Assembly (NCBI GenBank): GCA_020002185.1 | Contig: CM034536.1 | Location: forward strand, 15,479,614-15,543,613 | DNA: 64,000 nt | Direction of reading: 5' to 3' | Source: Paraescarpia echinospica | Taxonomy: Eukaryota; Annelida; Polychaeta; Sabellida; Siboglinidae | Part shown: in pieces, positions 35,827 to 45,897 of the stretch | How positions within the stretch are numbered: the stretch's first letter is position 1 | Layout of the letters: each line of letters begins with the position of its first letter | Made by a program: the position numbers and the translations under genes | Notes under the pieces: generated by a model | Seen by the model: the letters and a program-made list of their open reading frames with translations, nothing else | Databases searched by the model: none | What the model was told of the DNA's origin: nothing

Positions 35827-36948
35827 CAGATGTGGCTTACACGTGCTGTCTATTGTCGCGCGACAGAAAACGAGCGGCAACAAAAAAACGTCCCCTACCG
35901 TCTGAACATCCTTTACATAAAAATCCAGTCACACCTTCGAACTCTTCTTCTCCCGGCAGAGCAACCCTTGCCCAAATAAAAATAAAAAAACGTCTTATTT
36001 TCACATTAAACTGACATTTTCTCTCCGAGTCCACAAAAGCACGTTAGCACGCAGCGGCCATATTGAATGCAAGATGTAGCCTGTTCTCCATTGTAACCAG
36101 GTATTATTACTGTGTGGTGGTCAAACCAAGACAAATTGAGCTGAGTCGACTTCGGAAGGTTATGGATGGCTAGAACCGAATCAAGTTGACGTCCATGTCG
36201 AAATAGGGTATCGTTGGACTCGAACATGCTTCGAATTATATTTATGTTACGATGGCCTCGAAGCTAACTGTACCCAGATTATTGTGATCGCAGAAGGTTG
36301 TATCTGTCTGTCATGGTTGCTTGTGTTGACTAGGGTGAAGGGATTTTTACAACCTATATATAAGTGGTAACTTGGAAGAGATGTTTATAATTTTATATTA
36401 CTATATTTTCGATTATAAGAGTGTGTCTGAGGCTGACGTGTCTCAATAAGGAGTATTTTAAAGGTGGGATGAGAAGAAAATAAATTCCCCAAGATGATTT
36501 GCGAATATTTTTGTGTGTGTATTCGGTGGGGATGAATAAATTAAGGAAATCTGTACCTTGCCTTTATATTTCTGTCCAGTTTTACACTATCCCTGAATCC
36601 AAATATATCTACAAGTTCGCTTCACCTGGCGGATCTTGACAGTTTTTTTTATATCATCGTAAAGATAATTATGCCATCTACAAATATGTCGCTGGATGTA
36701 TGCTGACATTTTGAATAATTTTTATGTTATTGATGTTTGAGAATCCTCAGCGCTTAACATGCACCAGGTCTACCTGTCGTTGTACACGTCCACACGCTTA
36801 CAAGTAACGCAGTCTTTCGCATTGTATATTATATTTCGTACAGATGGAGCTGTCATTTTGTCATTTAGCGTAGTCTCGCTTAACCGACTCTCGCCTGGCT
36901 GCGTGACTTCGCCAGGAAAATAGTCTGGCACAGAGTCGCGTTTTGACT

Positions 36949-37640
36949 GTTGGAGGCTAGATTAGCGGCCTGGTCGACTCCATTAATATTTATGAAGTAA
37001 TGACTTCATAATAACTTCGCGCGTGCCCCGACGGCGAGGAAGTGGTCATTATTTCGCAAGAGTTATGTGGGTGGGCATTTCCCCACAAAACTCAAATATA
37101 AATATCACATATTTAGTTACATTATTATATAAAACATTGTCTGAGAAATTCGGTCTGTAGGCTGTCCAGAACACCAACAAACACCAGGTTGGCATCTTCG
37201 ACACGCGATCATCTTCACTGCAAAATTATCTGGTGAACTTGAAATGTAGAAAGTCGTTGTTCTTGGCATGACTTTTAAGAGGGTGACAGCTTTATGTCGA
37301 AACTTCCACTACTTCTAAACGTTGCTAATCAGTTTTATTTATCTCCTCTGATTCTTACTAATATAGGAAATAATCTGGCAAGACATATTAAATACAAAGA
37401 CGTTCATGATCGTTTATGTTATCTAAATAAAACGGTGAACAGTTTTCTAATATTTAAATGTGTTGAAAATTATACCATAAAGAAAGTAATAATTAATTTA
37501 CCCAACAAAATTAGCAGCGGATTTGATGATTTCTCCATTAAATTATTGTTAAAATTAATTGAACCTGCACTAAGTAAATATTAAAAGGAAAACAAAAGGC
37601 AACGTTTTGGTGTTAAGCACCTAAAAGATTTAAGACAAAC
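36949..37640. repeat. Left terminal inverted repeat (split by a LINE scrap)
   Basis: 36,949-37,234 and 37,581-37,640 pair with 43,669-43,350. Diagnostic blocks: GTGGTCATTATTTCGCA, AAACATTGTCTGAGAAATTC, CTTCACTGCAAAATTATCTG, AAAACAAAAGGCAACGTTTT. The inserted 37,235-37,580 is absent from the right arm. Confidence 0.85.
37235..37580 (+). mobile_element. CR1-like LINE scrap inside the left terminal repeat
   Basis: Encodes KVIINLPNKISSGFDDFSIK, a standard RT-0/1 block ("KSSGxDxIS") of CR1-type LINEs, ending EPALSKY-stop. Both ends are truncated. It is an insertion relative to the right terminal repeat. Confidence 0.65.
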
Positions 37641-37922
37641 TAACCATTTGCATCAACAATAAAAAATTTCAGTTCAGTGGTTTACTCATAATGTAGTCTT
37701 AAAGTGGAAGATTCTAACGAAATCTGCGATAACATGAAGACTGCCATCTTACTGATGACGCGTTGATTTGGCCGAAAGCAATCAATAAACGAGCAGCATT
37801 ATTTTTGTTGTGCACGTCACTCTGTCTAAAGTTCGCGTAGTTGGTCCAGTTGTCAATACTCTTTATGGCAGGCGTTTCGTTATATTAGTATAAGTTCGGC
37901 TTGCAATGAAAACGTGACTTGC

Positions 37923-38278
37923 AATGTGCCGTACTGTTCTGCATACGATTGTAACAATATTACAGCGAAGGATAATGAGATTGTTTCTCTTTGAATGGAC
38001 CAGAAGTGAAACAGGGGATTCATAACTGCGTACGGGCTGTCTTAGAAGCCCTCGAAATATAATACACTTTGTTCGGTTCATTTTGAAGATACGTGCTTTG
38101 AAGTAGATGTATATCATCAGTTAATGGGACAAGATCCGACAAAATGTCGCCAACGTCGATTTTTGAAGCCTGGAGCAGTGGTGACGATATTTCGTTCACG
38201 GACCTCCGCCGTCGAAGCGACGCATATTTTCGGTCAAACGCGCCGAGAAATAAGATCGCAAGAAGGTTAGTACTACGA
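37923..38278 (+). pseudogene. THAP-type zinc finger domain relic
   Basis: One frame gives VPYCSAYDCNN at the start and KYNTLCSVHFEDTCFEVDVY then RRFLKPGAVVTIF at the end, i.e. C-x4-C, 39 positions, C-x2-H-F and the AVPTIF-like C-terminal motif of THAP domains. Three in-frame stops lie in the middle (about 37,993-38,045), and the expected ATG before VPYC reads AAT, apparently through loss of one base. THAP domains bind DNA through a C2CH zinc site and are common in P and Kolobok transposases and in host genes. It lies just inside the left terminal repeat, reading inward. It is not functional as it stands. Confidence 0.65.
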
Positions 38279-40731
38279 CGTACTCGGTATTCAATTATAA
38301 TCTTGTGTCATTTGAGATGTTGCAAGATATGCTGGAAGCAAGCTAGAACAGTAGCAGAATGAACTACATTGCACAATGGAGTTTAGTCTTTAGAAGAAAG
38401 CTGAATGGCAAAGTTAACAGCAATCAAGTCGCGTGAGCGATATTACAGTAACGGATTAACGTGGGCTGGAATAATTGTCGTTTATAATAACATTACAAAA
38501 CTTACTGTATTTTGTGTTAAATGAACAAAAACTTTGAAATACGTTCTGGTGAATAGGTATCTTATCCATTCATATTGCGTTAGACATTGTCATATATCGA
38601 AATGTCTGGCCTATTATTTATGTCATGGTGTTATTATGATAGCTTATTATGTTTACTGTGAATAGATATCATTTTATAACAATTACATACCTTTAAACCA
38701 CTCTTATCCATGGAATAAGGGTGTCAATATCAAGTAATTTATATTAATTATGCCATAATTGATGGCCATTTTCTCCAAAATATTCTGCATTTGGAAGAAG
38801 GATATCTCTGCGAGTAATTATGTGATACAAATATAGTTACCAATGAGCTCACTAGACACACTATGTATGTTTGTATTATAAAAATACTAGCATCACTCAA
38901 TAATCATAAGTTGTTGAAACATCTGTAATGACATACCATGTGCACACATCTTCACTAACTTGTTTTTTGCACACTAACAACAAAAACAGGTAACAGCTGT
39001 TGTGAAAATATCTTGAATTTGGATATAAATATAAATAATTGTATTTTGCATTTCAGCTCGATCACCAACATGATGTGGCACATTAGGAAAGGCATTAACC
39101 GCAAGTTTACTGCAAAGGCCCGAGGCAAGGGATGCAAGGACTTCCTTCTTTTAGATACAGAATGTATCAAACCATCTGCGCCATTACGGTGATAAGAATC
39201 GCACATTCAATCGTACAAACAGACACTAGCAGGAACGTGTAACTTGAACATTTAATAGCGACCAGCACACAGTCACAGTCAAAACAATCCGAGCGATAAC
39301 CGGGCTGCCGGGGCAGCGCGTGACCCGGTACAACAGGGGTCACGAACAACCAACCATAGACGCATATCACAGTAGATAGTCTATTGGCGCTGTGGTGGTG
39401 TTGTGCAACATGCAACGGTGACGCATAGTTGTTGGAGTAAGTACAACTTGATATGTATTCATTTTATACCTGATGCATATCCAAAGCAACAAGTAACCCT
39501 TAGATTTTCAATCAGTAGATGATGAGTAGGGACCACGACCCAAGTAGTGATTGTTGCTGCAAGTCCCAAATACACTAAAATACAGCTTCTATGCATAACT
39601 AACATTATAATCAGTTTTCGAAATTACTGCATTTCATAGACATCCAACTCGGTTTTTTTTCAGGATGACTACTCAAAAGTACCAGCCAGCATGACTACTA
39701 CTTTATCAGTAAATGTGTTTATTCAGACTTCCAAAACTGATAATGTAAATGCTGTTTACATGTTATATGTTAATATGTGGACCACCGACTTATGTATGGG
39801 ACCAAAAATGTTACGTAGTCAAAGTTCCTGATGACCAACTTCTTTTCAGTAGTTCAGTTACTCAGACGTGAGGGGGCGAATACTCCACAGAGGGATAGTG
39901 CCCATTCTGTATCACCCTACCTACTCCTTGTAATCAGTTGCTGTGTACATTTATGAGTACAGTTACTTGAGTGTAATAATTACATTCCAGAATGCAGATG
40001 TCTGCAATGAAATAAATAAGAGCACGTGTGTCATTATCACCAATTTTATTGAAGAAATACAAAATCAAAACATGATATAAAAATACAGTGACTGTATATA
40101 CAGTAGATAAAACAAAATGAAAAAAACAAGTTATAATTTATTATGTGAAGGAATGTGATGATGGAATGCCTTATTTGTAAGTATCAGTATCATTTTACTA
40201 ATGTACCAGTATGATTACCATGTTTGGCCATTGTATTGTTACTAAAAACAACCAACACTTTACACAGGAAAAAACATTTTAAAGTTCGCTGAATGCATTG
40301 CTACAGTCATAAGGTAAATAACAGCAGTTTACTAACAACATATAGACTGGTGTGTTATACCAGTTGTTTGCAGACATTTTATTATAATACTGCATGCACT
40401 ATTCTTCACTGTAGGAATGAAAGCTAGATTGATGCTGTCTGCTCTGGCGTGGAACTACCGACCACGTCCCAGCCCAGACAAACCTGTTGAGACTGGTGTC
40501 GTGTGGTCCAAACGACGCAAGCAATGGGTGCTGCGCGTAACAAACCGCAGCAGGTGAACCCACGTACCCACCTACCAATGCTCATGGATCGAGTGACAGA
40601 TGTGTTATATATATATATATATATTATAATATCACACTGCATCCAATCACAGTTACTGGGGCAGATGTGCCAAAACCAGATACTGCCACCACCCACCTAC
40701 AGCTTCATAGGTCACATGTACATTGTCTAGT
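38279..40731. other. Mostly non-coding interior of the MULE-like element
   Basis: AT-rich. Two plus-strand segments look exon-like but were not recognised. One follows a TTTGCATTTCAG acceptor at 39,056 and reads MMWHIRKGINRKFTAKARG to a stop at 39,190. The other is at 40,418-40,550 (MLSALAWNYRPRPSPD, ETGVVWSKRRKQWVLRVT). They might be later exons of the THAP gene; this is a guess. A (TA)n tract is at 40,606-40,625. Confidence 0.3.
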
Positions 40732-40898
40732 TTAGTTTTCAAGTCCAGAGTGGTATCCCTCGTGTTGTTCCCCATTGGGGACAGGGAACCTTGATCTTAT
40801 TTCATGGCTGGCGCATGCTGGTAGAACCCTCCGTACCCTTCGGCCCAGCTTGCCATGGATCCACCAGGTGAACTGTCTGTATGCAGCCCACCTGAGAC
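40732..40898 (-). pseudogene. Last exon of a P2X7-ballast-domain-like gene
   Basis: After the acceptor TAATTTATTTCAG the minus strand is open to a TAA at 40,732-40,734. It reads LRWAAYRQFTWWIHGKLGRR, then VRRVLPACASHEIRSRFP and PNGEQHEGY. This matches the C-terminal part of the Cys-rich intracellular ballast domain of P2X7 receptors and its many invertebrate relatives (AYRQF..W..G.LG..VR.V.P.C....IR..FP...G.Y.GF). The exon is intact, but exon 1 is damaged and the middle, zinc-binding exon was not found. Exon 1 lies 1.9 kb upstream on the same strand. Confidence 0.6.
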
Positions 40899-41439
40899 CT
40901 GAAATAAATTAGGCTCAAATAAACATGACATTGTAAATAAGTGATATATATATAAATTGGTTCTATAATGACACTATTCCTTTATATAAATTGTTAACCA
41001 TTAAACATGTGTTCATCTGGAATAAGACAAATATTTATAATTTTGCACTACAGAACAAATTATGATGGTTCCACAAGTTTTGATAACTTATATATAATAA
41101 TATAAGTGGAAGCCTTATAATTAATTTGTTCTGTAGTGAGAGAGTATCACTTTTTTCATACAGTAGAATACAATAAAGTGTGAAACGATAACCCAAGTAC
41201 ATGTGTGAATACAGTAAATAACTATGTATAGTAGCTTGTAGCCGGCTAGGGTAAATAATGATTAATGGTTAAAGTAATTCATACTGAAAATGAACACATT
41301 TATGTATAGGATTACTTGCTGTTGAGGGGAATTTTATTTTGTAATTATTGTCGTATTAGGGTGATGGTCATCATATTTAAATAAGTCTTGGGTCAAACCA
41401 TTGTGGTTCGTCTTTATATTTAGAACGGGTGAATGGCGT

Positions 41440-41700
41440 TAGCAGGGCTAGTTCAGACAAGGATACGAAAGAAAATGGTTTTATTCCAACATACTTTAAT
41501 GATGTTGTCAGTCTTAGATTTGTTGGGTTCAGATACATAGCCTCTGCAACCTATTTCAATGCATGGTAATTCTGATTTTATTCCGTTATTGTTTACATCA
41601 TGAAATAGTGTGGCATACTTGTTAGTTTTGAATACATGATCTTTCTTGATCTTAGTTTCAAATGGTAGTCTGTTCAATGGTGTGAATTTGCTTAGCATGT
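41440..41700 (-). mobile_element. Restriction-endonuclease-like C-terminal fragment of a retroelement
   Basis: The minus strand reads LPFETKIKKDHVFKTNKY and then ELPCIEIGCRGYVSEPNKSK. The order (V/L)PFE...K..KY..L......G......(V/I)E(V/I)G.RG is the signature of the C-terminal endonuclease-like region of R2/NeSL-type and similar retroelements. Only about 80 codons survive. Assignment is from memory of the motif. Confidence 0.35.
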
Positions 41701-41839
41701 GGATGGTAGATGACGTATGATAAGTCCACTAAGTAACTTTCCTGGAAGATTGCTAATAATTTGGGCATCAGGCATGAGATTGCTAAAAAAATTATCTATA
41801 TATATTTGTATTGCTAGTGCTACTATGATGTTGTATTGT

Positions 41840-42000
41840 ATTAATAAATTAATACATTTCAATAAATATTTAACAACACATTTCACTGGTCTTTTGACAA
41901 TGCATGCACATATATACGTACTTGTTTGTTGGACGGTCAGTTCCCAGTCATCTAACTGTATATGGTTCATGACAACTAGTACATTCTGCAGCACCACCTG
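41840..42000 (-). pseudogene. Possible piggyBac C-terminal cysteine domain
   Basis: The minus strand shows ECTSCHEPYTVR-stop, then KYVYMCMHCQK, then in a neighbouring frame RPVKCVVKYLLKC. The spacing C..C ... Y.C..C ... CVVKC resembles the Cys-rich tail of piggyBac transposases. It is heavily broken and no DDE catalytic region was found upstream, so this is weak. Confidence 0.25.
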
Positions 42001-42836
42001 CTCCAAACAAATAATTCTAAATCCCCTGCTGTTTGTAATGCACAGCTGTCCACATGTAACAAAGAATTAAGCATTTAAATAACAGTTTTATGCGAATGTT
42101 AAGCAAACATTGATTATTATGCTGAACAAATTTCACAAAGAATGCATTGCGATCCTCTAACTGTATTTTCATCCCAGTGTTATACCTGGGTCCATAGAAA
42201 TATCAAACAGATAAGGCCGTTTTGAAATGTGTCAATATTTGCACAAAATGGTGGTCATTTTCTTTGTCATAAAAACAAATGGGGGCTCTGGCTAAAAAAA
42301 AGTTCAATAGATATTGTATTCATGAGACCCATTGTAAACTTTGGGCAGAAAAATTGCAGTAATCATAAAGTTAAAAATAATTATATCTACCTGCCTTGTG
42401 TTTAAAAAGTAATACTGCCACACATTGTTCATACTTGCATAGCCATTACTGCGAATGTGTGTGAAGAGTGTCGACGGGGATAGAACAAAAGGGGAGTTAA
42501 TTCTTGTTTATTTTTCTGTCATAGCTCTGCCTCTGGCTCTGCCCTGTACCATTTTGGTTCACATGAATCATGGAACCATTCAACTACATTTCTTTTAAAA
42601 AGTGAGGGTATAGCCTTGGGTGGTATTCGAAAATGGACACGTCAATGTTCAAGCACTGAGACTGGGTGAGTCCAGTGACACTGACTGAGAGTGAGTTCTA
42701 TGTCGACTAAAGTCAACCCAAGTGTAAGACAAGTGACGTGTCCCGGCCCGAGCGATCATCTCTCGCTGTTCATACGCAGCCCGGAATTTAGGCTCATCGG
42801 TTATTTAAACAATAAACTAGACAGATTAATAATTAC

Positions 42837-43108
42837 CTTCACCAATAGGCTCGGCGTGCTTTCGAGTCGCAACCGCCTCCTGTTCCTGAATCGCTACGGC
42901 ACTTTCCACAGCGACACCATCTCGGCATGCTATGCGCCTCAACATTTCCACTGCCCGTGGGTCTTCCTTTTCGTGCTCACCGGCACGCGCCTTTGGCCTA
43001 TCTTCCAACATAAGCCCTTGTCTCTGTGGTTCAAGCCGGTAACCAGCTGCTTCTCAATCCATTTGGTTTTCGTCGTCAGAAGAATCGGAAACCGTATCGA
43101 CACGCCAT
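42837..43108 (-). pseudogene. First exon of the P2X7-ballast-domain-like gene (damaged)
   Basis: The minus strand begins AAGATGGCGTGTCGATACG and ends at a donor GTGAAG|GTAATT. The frame one base off the ATG reads RVDTVSDSSDDENQMD, stop, then AAGYRLEPQR and EDRPKARAGEHEKEDPRAVE; a third frame has PRWCRCGKCR. An acidic start, a GY.FEP block and a WC.CG.C motif in this order are what ballast-domain proteins show before their zinc-binding cysteines. At least one stop and one frameshift break it, and the expected CC pair reads AT. The plus-strand 170-aa open frame over the same bases (42,691-43,203) is probably a shadow. Confidence 0.45.
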
Positions 43109-43250
43109 CTTATTTACGCAGTCACAGCGCATGCGCGCAAAGTTTACTTGGTATACATACCACAGCGCAACCTTACAGAGTTGTGAACAAATACTACACA
43201 TAAAATTTACTCGACTTGGTGACGTCATTTTCTTCTAACAATGGCGCAGT
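43105..43250 (-). promoter_or_regulatory. TATA-less promoter-like cluster: CRE, NRF1, YY1
   Basis: Reading towards the gene on the minus strand: a YY1-like AACAATGGCG (plus strand, about 43,237), a perfect CRE TGACGTCA (43,220-43,227), an NRF1-type GCGCATGCGC (43,127-43,136), then AAGATGGCG (a YY1 core) overlapping the ATG at 43,108. This is typical of housekeeping promoters without TATA. The motifs are visible; function is inferred. Confidence 0.45.
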
Positions 43251-43349
43251 TCATAGAAATTCGGTAGATGTGTGTTCAAAAATGTTTTCCAGGTAAACCG
43301 CTGACGTTAAACATTTCATTGTAGTTGGAAATTGTTAGTTTGTATTAAC

Positions 43350-43669
43350 TATTTTAGATGCTTAACACCAAAACGTTGCCTTTTGTTTTCCTTTAACAGA
43401 CCAGATAATTTTGCAGTGAAGATGATCGCGTATGGAAGATGCCAACCCGGTGTTTGTCGATGTTCTGGACAGCCTACAGACCGAATTTCTCAGACAATGT
43501 TTTATATCATAATGTAACTAAATACACGTAAGTTTGTAATATTTATTTGTATTTATATCTCCCTGCGAAATAATGACCACTTCGTCGCCGACGGAGCACG
43601 TGCGAAGTTACGCGTCATTACTTCATGAATATTAATGAAGTCCGCTAAGCCGCTAATCTCGCCTCCACC
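43350..43669. repeat. Right terminal inverted repeat of the MULE-like element
   Basis: Reverse complement of the left arm; it ends CGCTAATCTCGCCTCCACC immediately before the 9-bp target duplication GTTTTGACT. Confidence 0.85.
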
Positions 43670-44099
43670 GTTTTGACTGCCCACTTGTTGACAGCCATGA
43701 GAACTGCCACCTAGTGAATATGCATATGATTAAAAGGCACTAAACTACGAAAAAAGTTTAATGTCGGTTTATTTGTGTGTGACATGTTTCAATATAAATT
43801 AAATGTTGAATAGTTGTTATAGTATAGTATTATCTACTAAAAGTGTATCCTTATTTAATTTCTTATTTCATAGTTGGCCTGAGAGCCAATCATCATCTCT
43901 ACCCGAATATGGGGTAAAGCCCCCTACCGGTAACATTGGCAGGAGCTTAATAATCCAGGCCGTAGTGAGTGGCCAATGCTGCCACCTCACGACGCCTGGA
44001 TAATCGAGGCTACATTTAACGCTGAAATTATCGCCCGTTAAGTTTGTGTATTATAAAAAGTTAGTGTCAAAGGTTTTATTGGATAACTAGGAATACGAT

Positions 44100-44225
44100 A
44101 TATCTATATTATAAAACATTCTCTGTTTGTTTGTGCACCCACATCTCCGTTAGTTTTGCATGTATCGGCTGAAATTTCAATCCAGCATCAGCTATTGCTG
44201 GTTAGGTCAGTTAGACGGGTGAGCA
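44100..44225 (+). repeat. Old dispersed repeat, copy 3
   Basis: ATCTATATTATAAAACATTC, TGTTTGTTTGTGCACCCACA and GTTAGTTTTGCATGTATCGG parallel the copies at 28,618 and 2,030. It starts A|TCTATATT, which would fit a Helitron-type 5' end. Confidence 0.45.
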
Positions 44226-44351
44226 ATTGAGATATCTGGCAAAAGGTTGTCCTAACAACTAGGCCAGTGACCAGTTACAATTTGATTGTTGTATAAAGCT
44301 GATTTCGGGGGTAGAAAGAGAACACTGCTGCATTGATGCGGTACCTAGGGG

Positions 44352-45640
44352 CTACGTTTTTACTGTGTTAGTAGACCTGGTGGTGGTGTGACGTTGATTG
44401 TTATTTAATATTTTGTAAAATGTCATGGCTTGTTTGATAATGCGTCGTCGTTCAAGAGTTGACCATCCAAGGGTGGCTATTAGGTCTGTTGAGTTTGTTT
44501 GGCGTCTGTGATCGTTTCTGATAAATCTGGCAGCACAGTGTTGTACTCTTTCAAGGTGTTTAATTTGGGTGGCAGTGTGTGGATTCCATATGGGAGAGAC
44601 ATACTCGAGTTTTGGTCGGATTAGCATGTTATAGGCTGTTTCTTTTACATCGGGTTTGCATGGTCCGAAGGTTCGTTTGATCATGCCTAGGACTATTGAA
44701 GATTTGGAAGCTATATCAGTGATATGGTTTTCCCAGGTTAGTTTAGAATCAAATTTTACTCCAATATATGGGTGGCTAGAGACGGTAGAGAGGGGCACGC
44801 CAAAGAGTGAATATGAATGTAGTCTGGGTTTTGTTTTGTTTGTTATTGGGAGATGCACACATTTAGATATGTTAAATTCCATTTGCCATTTGTCAGACCA
44901 TGTTTGGAGTTTGATCAGGTCAGATTGGAGAATTTCGTGGTCGGTTTCGGATGAGATTTTGCCATATATAATGCTGTCGCTTGCAAAGAGACGTACGGGA
45001 GATTGGACATTTTCGGTTATGTCATTTATGTAGAGTAAAAATAGGACAGGTCCTAGGACTGAGCCATGTAACATCTGTTCTGTCCGACAGGGCTCCATTG
45101 ACTGAGACTCTCTGTTTGCGACTGGATAGAAACGATTTGATCCAGTTTTGTGTGTTTCCAGTTAGTCCATAGAAAGCTAATTTGGATAGGAGGCATTTAT
45201 GGGGGACTTTGTCGAAATCAAGTAGGATGGCATATATTTGTGTCTTATTGTCTATAGCAGTCATCCAGTCGTGGACTGTCTCGATGAGTTGGGATTCACA
45301 AGACAGACCTGCCTGGAATCCATGTTGGAAGTGAAGAATGATGTTGTGTTTGTGTGTTTCCACATATTGCTTAGAATGATGTGCTCCATAACTTTGCAGA
45401 GGATGCATGTTAGCGAAATTGGTCTATAATTAGCGGGGTCTAATTTGTGGCTTTTTTGTGTATTGGTGTTACTAGTGCTTGGAGCAAGTCATCTGGGAGT
45501 TTGTAAGTGTTGTATGACTGCTGGAAAATGTGTGTCATGATGGGGGCAATTTCAACTGCAGTCTCTTTAAGGACTCTGGCTGGGAGTTCGTCGGGGCCTG
45601 TAGCTTTATTTTGGTTTAGGTTTGACCATGTTTGGATCAT
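44352..45640 (-). mobile_element. CR1/Jockey-type LINE relic (RT)
   Basis: Minus-strand RT in two or three frames: KATGPDELPARVLKETAVE (45,585), QHGFQAGLSCESQLIETVHD (45,310), YAILLDFDKVPHKCLLSKL (45,230), GPVLFLLYIN (45,050), LFASDSIIYGK (44,970), WQMEFNISKCVHL (44,890) and a C-terminal region to 44,352 (LEYVSPIWNPHT, AARFIRNDHRR). The catalytic motif expected as FADD reads FASD, so the first catalytic aspartate is lost. It is 5'-truncated at about 45,640. The Ala-Phe of the KAFDKV motif is also deleted. Confidence 0.8.
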
Positions 45641-45897
45641 CCAACCAAAGATGCAGAATTGAAGAACAAAAAATATTCTACAGAATGCAGCAAGCTGAGG
45701 AGAGAGTGCCAGCACACGACGTTTGATCATTATATACGTGCACCATACATGACGAATAAGGAGGCATATCATGTGGCAGAAACGTCCATAATAAAAACTG
45801 ACCTGGATTTCCTCAACCGTCTAGAGGAAAAACCAAATCGACAAATTCGAGTGGCCAAGATCATTACAGGATTCCATAGGAGAGGAGCAGTCATCAT
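45641..45897 (+). other. Unrecognised open segment
   Basis: A plus-strand frame with no stops (45,632-45,997) reads for example KKYSTECSKLRRECQHTTFD and LDFLNRLEEKPNRQIRVAKI. It looks protein-like but I do not recognise it. It abuts the truncated end of the LINE and may be part of another decayed element. Confidence 0.25.

Larger units (their letters stand above)
29312..36068 (-). mobile_element. Near full-length CR1-type LINE, interrupted by an RTE-like LINE
   Basis: The minus-strand element comprises a 5' region, ORF1 (about 35,826-35,002), ORF2 (about 34,110-30,096) and a 3' tail of CTTGTT units at 29,312-29,335. Removing the 1.8-kb RTE-like insert leaves about 4.95 kb, a normal full length for CR1/L2-type elements. 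It sits within repeat copy E2. Stops and frameshifts occur in both ORFs, so it is not active. Confidence 0.75.
28927..36642 (-). repeat. Unclassified repeat, copy E2, split by a LINE
   Basis: 28,927-29,311 and 36,068-36,642 together form one reverse-oriented copy of E1. Joining them restores GAGCAGAAAGGAG next to TGTAGCCTGTTCTCC, as in E1. The 6.75 kb between them is a CR1-type LINE with its own nested insertion. Confidence 0.65.
36940..43678. mobile_element. 6.7-kb Mutator-like (MULE-like) element with 9-bp target duplication
   Basis: The element proper is 36,949-43,669. GTTTTGACT occurs directly outside both ends (36,940-36,948 and 43,670-43,678). Termini are GTTGGAGGCTAGATTAGCGG and, reverse-complemented from the right, GGTGGAGGCGAGATTAGCGG; similarity continues for about 330 bp (about 80% by eye). 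Inside are a THAP-domain relic (plus strand, left side), a P2X7-ballast-like gene relic (minus strand, right side), and small LINE and piggyBac-like pieces. No Mutator transposase was recognised, so it is probably non-autonomous. The 9-bp duplication and long termini fit Mutator best; Merlin (8-9 bp) is an alternative. Confidence 0.7.

Noticed and set aside
40503..40730. 75-residue plus-strand frame as a gene
   Set aside because: It runs through a TA microsatellite and overlaps the end of the minus-strand ballast exon region; no motif support.
42691..43203. 170-residue plus-strand frame
   Set aside because: The opposite strand has an exon-like layout with promoter motifs, donor site and ballast-type motifs; the plus-strand protein shows no recognisable feature.
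37020..43690. CRISPR-like or plasmid-like interpretation of inverted arms
   Set aside because: Arms are inverted, not regularly spaced direct repeats, and the content is clearly eukaryotic transposon.
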